Origin: Pseudomonadales bacterium
Lineage (GTDB): Bacteria; Pseudomonadota; Gammaproteobacteria; Pseudomonadales; Pseudohongiellaceae
NCBI GenBank assembly: GCA_012103535.1
Contig: WLWQ01000002.1
Span: forward strand, 1,116,001-1,180,000
Length of the DNA stretch: 64,000 nt
Direction: 5' to 3'
Positions within the stretch are counted from its first letter, which is position 1; each line of letters begins with the position of its first letter. The notes beneath the pieces were generated by a model. That model was not told the DNA's origin. It made no database searches and saw only the letters and a program-made list of their open reading frames with translations. Below are positions 57,736 through 64,000 of this stretch, piece by piece. A program made the position numbers and the translations under genes.

Positions 57736-58716
57736 TTACTTGGAAATTGTTCTGCGCAAAATAAAAATAAATGTAGGGACGCCAATTACGGCGGTGACAA
57801 CCCCTACCGGTAACTGCTGAGGTGCAATTAGTGATCTAGCTAAACTGTCTGCAATAACCAGAAAACTGCCACCAAGCAAGATTGAACAGGGCAGCAGTAC
57901 ACGGTGATCTCGTGCGCCTAGCAAGCGCAACGTATGCGGTATTACCAGTCCCACAAAGCCAACGGAGCCCGCTACAGTAACTGCTGTCGCTGTAAATACT
58001 GAAGCGGCGAAATAGAGAATTAGCCGCAAACGATTAATATTTACACCCAGGCCTTGAGCAACGAGTTCTCCACGAGAAAGCACATTTAGCGAGCGAGCTA
58101 AGATCAAGCCCCCAACTAAACCAGTGCTTAGAAGTGCATAGTGACCCACGTGAACTTGGCTTTGACTGAGGTCGCCCATTAACCAAAATAGCATCGACTG
58201 AACATTGTTTGTCGAACTGGTGGTTAAAAGGATATTGATTACCGCACCCCAGCCTGCAGATACGACAACTCCGGTTAACAAAAGTCGAGTTACCGACCAG
58301 CGGCCAAATTTGTTGGCGATACCGAAAACCAGAATGATTGAAAAAATAGCACCGGCAAAAGCAGCATTGGTCAGTAAAATACCCCCCGCACCAAGGAGAA
58401 TTGCAGACAGGGCACCGACGGCCGCTCCACCTGAAATACCCAAAATATAAGGATCTGCCAAGGGGTTTCTTAACAACACCTGCATAACAACACCAGAAAT
58501 AGCGAGTAAACCGCCGGTGGTGAATGCTGAAAGGGTGCGTGGAATTCTTATTTCCCTAAGAACTTGATTTTCCAGCTCGCTTCCTGGATTAAACAATTCT
58601 GAAAAAACTACAGTTATTGACAGCTCTACGCTTCCACTCAGGAGAGAAAATAGAATCGAAAAGCAGGAAAAAACAAGCAGGATTCCGATTAGCAAATAGT
58701 GTCGAGTACCGATCAA
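57736..58716 (-). CDS. BtuC/FecCD-type ABC transporter permease
   Basis: The 326-residue permease has about ten membrane helices. Family motifs: REIRIPRTLSAFTTGGLLAISGVVMQVLLRNPLADPYILGISGGAAVGA (in segments), LARSLNVLSRGELVAQGLGV and VAGSVGFVGLVIPHTLRLLGARDHR, which form the BtuD-coupling loops. Likely substrates are cobalamin, haem or a ferric siderophore. It pairs with the downstream ATPase. Confidence 0.92.
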   Translation of the reverse strand: MIGTRHYLLIGILLVFSCFSILFSLLSGSVELSITVVFSELFNPGSELENQVLREIRIPRTLSAFTTGGLLAISGVVMQVLLRNPLADPYILGISGGAAVGALSAILLGAGGILLTNAAFAGAIFSIILVFGIANKFGRWSVTRLLLTGVVVSAGWGAVINILLTTSSTNNVQSMLFWLMGDLSQSQVHVGHYALLSTGLVGGLILARSLNVLSRGELVAQGLGVNINRLRLILYFAASVFTATAVTVAGSVGFVGLVIPHTLRLLGARDHRVLLPCSILLGGSFLVIADSLARSLIAPQQLPVGVVTAVIGVPTFIFILRRTISK

Positions 58717-58744
58717 GAGGGATACTTTATTTTTTTAGAGAATT

Positions 58745-59902
58745 TCAAATTTGCAGAGTAATAATAAATTGAGTGCCTACATTTACTGCGCTTCTAACTT
58801 CGATTTCACCACCCAGTAGTGACTTGATTATACGATAGACTGTAGACAGACCTAAACCATGACCACCAGATTTATGGCGTGTGCTGAAATAGGGATCAAA
58901 GGCTTTACGTACAACTTCATCATTCATGCCACAGCCATTATCTGCGACCACTACAATTAAATTGCCATCTTCGAGTCGCGTCTCTATAGATATTTTTCCG
59001 ATGTAATCTTCAGATTCCTCTTGAGCAGCTACGCGGGCACTAATTGCCTGTTCAGCATTGCGAATGAGATTGAAGAACACTTGTTGAAGTTCGAGAGGTA
59101 ATACCTCAATTTTAGGGAGAGCAGCATCAAAATTCTTTTCGAATTCAATATTTGCCAGACTCTTATCATTCTGCAATTCGTAATCTTTTATAGCAAACTT
59201 GATGGACTGATCTAACAAGAGGTTAATGTCGCAAGGTTCTCTTGAATGAGTATCGGGCTTGGTGAACTTGAGCATATTACTTACGATATTGCTGGCTCTA
59301 AATGCGCCTTCTTCAATTGAATCGAGGAAAAACTTAATTTCTCTCTCTTCCAAATAGGCATTTAACTTCTCAAGATCGAGTGCTAACTGGTCTGCAGATT
59401 CCTGGTTTGCAATACGTTCTGGATCCAGCCTGCGCTTTATGTTTTGGATGCCATTGATAATGGCGCTTAGAGGATTATTTACCTCATGGGCGATCCCTGC
59501 CGCCAGGCCGTCGAGAGAGTGCATTTTTTCAGTCTGCAGTATTCGTTGCTCGAGCAATTCCCGTTGCGTAATGTCATCAATTTGGATAACGATGACATTG
59601 TCGATGGCATCCAAGGGATAGCAAGTTACCTTATAATAGTTGTTCAACTCCTGATTTATGTATTCAACTCGGTCAAGTGTAACTGTGGCATTTTGTGTCA
59701 ATGCAACTTGTATTTCGGATTCATAACTTTCGAGCATCGGAAACGAAGCAAAAACCGACTTATTAAGCACTTCGCCTTCAACTGCTTTGCTAATTCTGAG
59801 CGCGTTAGTATTAATTTGCTTAATGTGCAAATTGCCATCGACTGTAATTAGTGCCGATGGCATGGATTCAATAATGCTGCTGAAGAACTCTTGAATATTC
59901 AT
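58745..59902 (-). CDS. PAS-domain sensor histidine kinase
   Basis: The roughly 385-residue soluble kinase has an N-terminal PAS domain (about 5-110; SALITVDGNLHIKQINTNALRIS). The dimerisation helix with the phospho-acceptor is GLAAGIAHEVNNPLSAIINGI (H-box). The ATPase domain has an N-box FNLIRNAEQA, G1 VVADNGCGM and G2 GGHGLGLSTVYRII. No membrane helix is present, so it senses something in the cytoplasm. No response regulator is adjacent. ATG 59902 is chosen; the frame is open to TTG 59947. Confidence 0.9.
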   Translation of the reverse strand: MNIQEFFSSIIESMPSALITVDGNLHIKQINTNALRISKAVEGEVLNKSVFASFPMLESYESEIQVALTQNATVTLDRVEYINQELNNYYKVTCYPLDAIDNVIVIQIDDITQRELLEQRILQTEKMHSLDGLAAGIAHEVNNPLSAIINGIQNIKRRLDPERIANQESADQLALDLEKLNAYLEEREIKFFLDSIEEGAFRASNIVSNMLKFTKPDTHSREPCDINLLLDQSIKFAIKDYELQNDKSLANIEFEKNFDAALPKIEVLPLELQQVFFNLIRNAEQAISARVAAQEESEDYIGKISIETRLEDGNLIVVVADNGCGMNDEVVRKAFDPYFSTRHKSGGHGLGLSTVYRIIKSLLGGEIEVRSAVNVGTQFIITLQI

Positions 59903-60126
59903 ATTATCATTGGTTACAGAATCGTCTGCCCCACCAATACGTCTCAATCCTCAATTTAGTTACAATTTCGATTAATCAATACCAGCTTACGAAAATATTG
60001 CCGATAAAAATACAAATAGTTGGGGGTTGTACTAAGTCTGGGAACTTCATCACTATCAACCCAAGTGATAGACTGATTAATTCCAACATCATTTACTTAG
60101 CTAAATCTGCAGGAGTATCAGTTGTA

Positions 60127-60612
60127 ATGCCTTCCTTTGACATAGTATCTGAAGTAGATATACACGAAGTTAATAATGCCATCGATCAGGCAAATCGAGA
60201 AGTGGGAACCCGATTCGATTTCAAAGGCGTCGATGCCAAGTTTGAACTAACAGACCAGTCTGCCGTGGTAGTCTCAGCTGATGTCGATTTCCAGATCAGG
60301 CAAATGATGGAAATATTACGGGGGAAACTTGTCAAAAGGGGAGTCGACATTAAGGCGCTGGTAGAAGGTGATATCGAAGTTGTCGGACAAAAAGCCACTA
60401 TGAGTGTCAAAATTCAGCAGGGTATTGAATCCGAGATTGCGCGCAAGATAGTAAAGATGGTCAAAGAAACCAAGATGAAAGTTCAGACTGCTATTCAAGG
60501 TGAAAAACTACGGGTTAATGGCAAGAAACGAGATGACTTACAAAATGTTATCGCATTACTTAAAGATGCAAATCTCGGTATCCCCTTACAGTACGATAAT
60601 TTTAGAGATTAA
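60127..60612 (+). CDS. yajQ: YajQ-family nucleotide-binding protein
   Basis: This 161-residue protein begins MPSFDIVSEVDIHEVNNAIDQANREV and has TRFDFKG, KVQTAIQGEKLRVNGKKRDDLQNVIALLK, as in the YajQ/UPF0234 family. Some members bind cyclic di-GMP (shown in Xanthomonas). The family start is at ATG 60127, with AGGAG upstream, so the extra 43 residues in the open frame from 59998 were not included. It stands alone between the kinase and ampG. Confidence 0.94.
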   Translation: MPSFDIVSEVDIHEVNNAIDQANREVGTRFDFKGVDAKFELTDQSAVVVSADVDFQIRQMMEILRGKLVKRGVDIKALVEGDIEVVGQKATMSVKIQQGIESEIARKIVKMVKETKMKVQTAIQGEKLRVNGKKRDDLQNVIALLKDANLGIPLQYDNFRD

Positions 60613-60678
60613 GACTTAGCCTACGGATTAAATCTCTGTCAGCAGCATTCATTCAACTAGATTGCCTTCGGGAAAAGC

Positions 60679-62001
60679 ATGTCGACAGCTGAAAATAGAG
60701 TAGCAGACGATTGGAGGAACTTTTTTCCTGAGAGGGTTCGCCCCTATGTCGAATCAGCACCTCTGGCCGCTTTCTTTATTGGCATGTCTTCTGGTTTTCC
60801 TTATGCCTTGATCGGTGCAACTCTTACAACTCGCTTGGCACAAGACGGAATTTCGAAAAGTGCTGTAACGGCTTTTGCGCTAGCTTTTCTCGCTTACAAC
60901 TTTAAGTTTCTTTGGGCACCTTTAGTCGATAACACTAGACTTCCCATTATTGGTCGGTTCGGGCAACGTCGATCTTGGCTTTGGGTAGTAAGTGTGTTGG
61001 TGATGATTGCTGTTGTGTTTCTCGGCGTTGTTGATCCAAGCCAGGCTCTATTTACGGTCGCAATTGCTGCAATTACGCTCGGTGTTTTGGGAGCTACCTT
61101 GGACATTATCCTCGATGCTTATCGCATTGAGCTATTAGAACCGCATCAGCTTGGTACTGGGTCGGGCATGCATCAATATGGTTGGCGCATTGGTGCAACT
61201 ACAACTGGAGCCCTGGCGTTAATTCTTGCCAGTAATTTCGGTTGGGCTATTGCTTATATTTCCTGCGCGATCTTTGCACTACCAGCAATCTTTGTAGGCG
61301 TGGTAATGGGTGAGCCAAAACGTCATATTGAACCTGTAGCCACAAAGGGATTGTTGCAGGCCTTTGTCGAATACTTCAGCCCTCTGATGGAGTTTATTAA
61401 ACGGCAAGGTGCGTGGCTGGTGATGTTTTTTGTATTGATTCACAAAATCGGGGATACACTCGCGAATCTCACTCTGCGCCTCCTATTTAATGATTTGGGT
61501 TTTACTAATGAGGAGATAGCATTTTACGATGTGGGTTTCGGCTTTGTCGCATTTCTAATTGGAATATTTATTGGCGGCATCATGTATTCACGCATGGGCC
61601 TTAAGCAGTCAGTATTCATTAGTTTAATTCTCATGGCTGTTTCAAACTTTAGTTTCGCTGCGCTTGCACTAGTAGGCCATTCAAATCTAGGCATGGCTGG
61701 GGCCATTGGGTTTGAAAATTTTGCCAGCGGCATCGGAGGGGTAACAGTCGTAGCCTATCTATCGGCACTATGTAATCTGCGATTTACGGCAACCCAATAC
61801 GCTTTGCTGTCCGCGCTGGCGAGTATTGCTGGTCGCTTTCTTACAGGAACGACCGCAGGTGGCTTAATTGAGACAATGGGCTATGTGAATTTCTATTTGT
61901 TAACAACTTTAATAGCCTTTCCGGGTGTCATTTTGTTTTGGTATATGATGCGTAGTGGACTAGCAGATGTTTCGCTTGGAGATGCGGGCAAGGAAAATTA
62001 G
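60679..62001 (+). CDS. ampG: AmpG-like muropeptide MFS transporter
   Basis: The 440-residue major facilitator protein has about twelve membrane helices and AmpG features: FFIGMSSGFPYALIGATLTTRLAQDGIS, FKFLWAPLVDNTRLP, and FENFASGIGGVTVVAYLSALCNLRFTATQYALLSALASIAGR (in segments). It would import anhydro-muropeptides for recycling by AmpD, encoded about 9.4 kb upstream. Substrate assignment is by family; related transporters with other substrates exist. Confidence 0.88.
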   Translation: MSTAENRVADDWRNFFPERVRPYVESAPLAAFFIGMSSGFPYALIGATLTTRLAQDGISKSAVTAFALAFLAYNFKFLWAPLVDNTRLPIIGRFGQRRSWLWVVSVLVMIAVVFLGVVDPSQALFTVAIAAITLGVLGATLDIILDAYRIELLEPHQLGTGSGMHQYGWRIGATTTGALALILASNFGWAIAYISCAIFALPAIFVGVVMGEPKRHIEPVATKGLLQAFVEYFSPLMEFIKRQGAWLVMFFVLIHKIGDTLANLTLRLLFNDLGFTNEEIAFYDVGFGFVAFLIGIFIGGIMYSRMGLKQSVFISLILMAVSNFSFAALALVGHSNLGMAGAIGFENFASGIGGVTVVAYLSALCNLRFTATQYALLSALASIAGRFLTGTTAGGLIETMGYVNFYLLTTLIAFPGVILFWYMMRSGLADVSLGDAGKEN

Positions 62002-62024
62002 ATCCTAGCGTAATTGCTATTCGA

Positions 62025-62327
62025 TTAGTTTTTCCAGCCGTACTTATCCAGTGAAAACTTTCCTTTTATAAATACTATTCCTTCTTTTTCCAGTAGCGAC
62101 TTTTGCAGCAAGTATTGCTTCGTTCCTTTTTTGAACGAAATAGTTCCTTGCGAATTAACAACTCTAAACCAAGGTAACTTCGTTCCCGCCGGTAGCATTT
62201 TCATGGTATAGCCCACATAACGGGCATAGCCTGGCAATCCTGCCAATTTTGCTATCTGCCCGTAGCTGGCAACTTTTCCTTTGGGGATTTGATGAACGAT
62301 TTGCCAGATTTTTTCTTTGTTGTTCAA
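62025..62327 (-). CDS. Alkyltransferase-like protein (ATL, MGMT family)
   Basis: The 100-residue protein has the MGMT DNA-binding helix (VASYGQIAKLAGLPGYARYVGYTM), but the active-site PCHR motif reads LPWFRVVNSQG, with Trp in place of the alkyl-accepting Cys. Such ATL proteins bind alkylated guanine and recruit nucleotide excision repair rather than removing the lesion. It is divergent from fxsA and convergent with ampG. Confidence 0.93.
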   Translation of the reverse strand: MNNKEKIWQIVHQIPKGKVASYGQIAKLAGLPGYARYVGYTMKMLPAGTKLPWFRVVNSQGTISFKKGTKQYLLQKSLLEKEGIVFIKGKFSLDKYGWKN

Positions 62328-62404
62328 TTTTGGGGCTCGACAACACCGGATGTTTCAAGCGGTTCATGATAGAGTGTGCCCCTCAATTTGAACAGGTCCC
62401 TAAA

Positions 62405-62917
62405 GTGCGCTTTCTGCTCCTGATTTTTATCATTGTTCCGCTGGTAGAAATGATGCTGCTGTTTGAAGTTGCAGATGTAATCGGCGGCTGGTCTACTCTC
62501 GCACTTGTAGTATTAACGGCAGTCATTGGAGTACAGATTCTAAAGAGGCAAGGTCTCTCGACTCTACTGCGCGCGCAACAACGGTTGCAGTCAGGGGAAC
62601 TTCCAGCACAGGAGATCGTGGAAGGAATGATGCTGGCAGGAGCAGGGGCATTATTGTTAACGCCTGGTTTTATTACCGATACTCTCGGCTTCATTTTCCT
62701 TACCGGGCCACTGCGCAGACCTATCGCATGGCGGATTATTCGATCCGGTGTGGTTAAAGCCATGGGGGCCGGCGCTAGCTCTGGAAGCTTCGAATTCCGC
62801 TCCAGCCAGAGCCAGTCCAGCTACCGGGAACAGAGTAATGTTTACGAAGGGGAGTATTCAGAGGACGGCCTTTCCCAAATTGGCCCTCGAGAGCCAAAAA
62901 AAGGGCCTAACGACTAG
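62405..62917 (+). CDS. fxsA: FxsA-family membrane protein
   Basis: The roughly 170-residue protein has RFLLLIFIIVPLVEMMLLFEVADVIGGWSTL and AGALLLTPGFITDTLGFIFLTGPLRRP (in segments), diagnostic of FxsA. Two or three membrane helices are followed by a polar Ser/Gln-rich tail. FxsA relieves exclusion of phage T7 by F plasmids when overproduced in E. coli; its normal role is unknown. GTG 62405 gives the family's N-terminus; ATG 62366 or earlier starts would add an unrelated stretch that overlaps divergent atl. Confidence 0.85.
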   Translation: MRFLLLIFIIVPLVEMMLLFEVADVIGGWSTLALVVLTAVIGVQILKRQGLSTLLRAQQRLQSGELPAQEIVEGMMLAGAGALLLTPGFITDTLGFIFLTGPLRRPIAWRIIRSGVVKAMGAGASSGSFEFRSSQSQSSYREQSNVYEGEYSEDGLSQIGPREPKKGPND

Positions 62918-63010
62918 TTTCACTAGCCCTATTAACTCTAATAAAAACAAAGAGATACAACACTTCATTCTAAATAGCTAAAAAAATCGAGCTTAATTGG
63001 CATTAAGCCA

Positions 63011-63037
63011 TTGAAATTTCCATGATTATCCCCATCT
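63011..63037 (+). promoter_or_regulatory. Sigma-32 heat-shock promoter of groESL
   Basis: TTGAAA, a 13-base spacer and CCCCATCT match the sigma-32 consensus CTTGAA-N13..17-CCCCATNT closely. It lies about 155 bases before groES in the 273-base gap after fxsA. Heat-shock control of groESL is standard in gammaproteobacteria. Confidence 0.8.
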
Positions 63038-63103
63038 AGGGATGCAACAATTAACCTGCTGCAAGCCAGCGTATTTAGCGGCCTGTAGCTCCAGATTGGC
63101 AAT

Positions 63104-63148
63104 GAGAATGAGCACCTTAGCCCAGGGGCTGAAGTGGTCACTTTTCTC
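63104..63148 (+). promoter_or_regulatory. Hairpin in the groES leader
   Basis: A long stem is formed by GAGAA at 63104 with TTCTC at 63144 and, inside, CACCTTAGCCC with GGGCTGAAGTG (one mismatch and one G-U). It ends about 40 bases before the groES ribosome site, in an unusually long leader. It could affect transcript stability or translation; no role was shown. Confidence 0.5.
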
Positions 63149-63190
63149 AATTCTGATAATCAAAATTTTTGATTTAGGAGATCTAAAAAA

Positions 63191-63481
63191 ATGAATATCC
63201 GGCCTTTACAAGATCGTGTCGTAGTGCGACGCACGGAAGAAGAAACAACGACTTCAGGAGGAATCGTGCTGCCAGGTTCGGCCACCGAGAAACCGGCGCA
63301 GGGAGAAGTACTTGCAGTTGGCCCAGGCAAGCGCCTGGAAAATGGTGATACTCAGCCTGTTGATGTAAATGTTGGGGATACTATTGTATTTGGTAAGTAT
63401 TCCAGCAACACCGTCAAGATCGGCGAAGAAGAATTATTGATATTAAATGAAAGCGAGATTTTTGGTGTTATCGAGTCTTAA
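63191..63481 (+). CDS. groES: Co-chaperonin GroES
   Basis: The 96-residue protein starts [18 protein letters not shown] and has the mobile loop [21 protein letters not shown] that contacts GroEL, then GKRLENG and [16 protein letters not shown]. It caps the GroEL ring to fold substrates with ATP. AGGAG lies ten bases before the ATG. Fifty-six bases separate it from groEL. Confidence 0.98.
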   Translation: MNIRPLQDRVVVRRTEEETTTSGGIVLPGSATEKPAQGEVLAVGPGKRLENGDTQPVDVNVGDTIVFGKYSSNTVKIGEEELLILNESEIFGVIES

Positions 63482-63495
63482 TCAAGCCTCATTGA

Positions 63496-64000
<505 letters not shown>

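Noticed and set aside
59998-60126. In-frame N-terminal extension of yajQ
   Set aside because: The family begins at MPSFDIV (60127), where AGGAG precedes ATG. The extension is not like known YajQ proteins.
62249-62404. Upstream extension of fxsA
   Set aside because: The 52 extra residues overlap the opposite-strand ATL gene and do not resemble FxsA, whose N-terminus is the hydrophobic RFLLLIF segment.

Overview
The window is a 64 kb chromosomal segment of a gammaproteobacterium with moderate G+C (about 45% by eye). Almost every gene belongs to a recognised housekeeping family. From memory of Pseudomonas aeruginosa, the gene order follows blocks of that chromosome: rplM-rpsI-petABC-sspAB; dolP-diaA-yraN-lpoA with rsmI; the mra/dcw division cluster through lpxC, secA and argJ; and pilBCD-coaE-yacG with the pilin genes, nadC, ampD and ampE. 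The species cannot be named from sequence alone. No tRNA, rRNA, CRISPR array, insertion sequence, phage or integrative element was seen.

Layout. 1-5.9 kb: the 3' part of zapE, ribosomal proteins L13 and S9, and the cytochrome bc1 complex, in which cytochrome b and cytochrome c1 form one continuous 687-codon ORF; then sspA and sspB. 5.8-10.4 kb: the envelope and cell-cycle block dolP, diaA, yraN and lpoA on the minus strand and rsmI on the plus strand, followed by RNase P RNA. 11.0-29.5 kb: a complete dcw cluster (mraZ, rsmH, ftsL, ftsI, murE, murF, mraY, murD, ftsW, murG, murC, ddl, ftsQ, ftsA, ftsZ, lpxC) behind one strong promoter and a set of putative MraZ boxes. 29.6-38 kb: an M23 peptidase, secA, argJ, a Nudix/ThiE-like fusion and an unrecognised 697-residue exported protein with a CRP-like site upstream. 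38-46 kb: type IV pilus genes (pilD, pilC, pilB, two pilins, a TfpX/TfpZ-type accessory protein) with coaE, yacG and a GT2 glycosyltransferase. 46-52 kb: a monohaem cytochrome, an exported HNH nuclease, nadC, an aspartic protease, a DUF1631 protein, ampD and ampE. 52-64 kb: pyruvate dehydrogenase E1 and E2, a BtuCD/FecCD-type importer, a histidine kinase, yajQ, ampG, an alkyltransferase-like protein, fxsA, and groES-groEL (groEL cut by the window edge) behind a sigma-32 promoter.

Genes that work together: the dcw cluster builds and divides the wall, LpoA activates its synthesis, and AmpG, AmpD and AmpE handle its recycling and sensing. PilBCD and the pilins form a type IV pilus. AceE and AceF feed the respiratory chain that contains the bc1 complex.

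Most worth a second look: pilB has its conserved C-terminus in the -1 frame, joined exactly at an in-frame A_AAA_AAC heptamer; petB and petC are fused; the Rieske protein has CPHLFC where CTHLGC is expected; four tandem 19-bp hairpin units span the sspB/dolP junction; twin 15-bp palindromes lie upstream of aceE; and the ftsZ-lpxC gap can form mutually exclusive stems.
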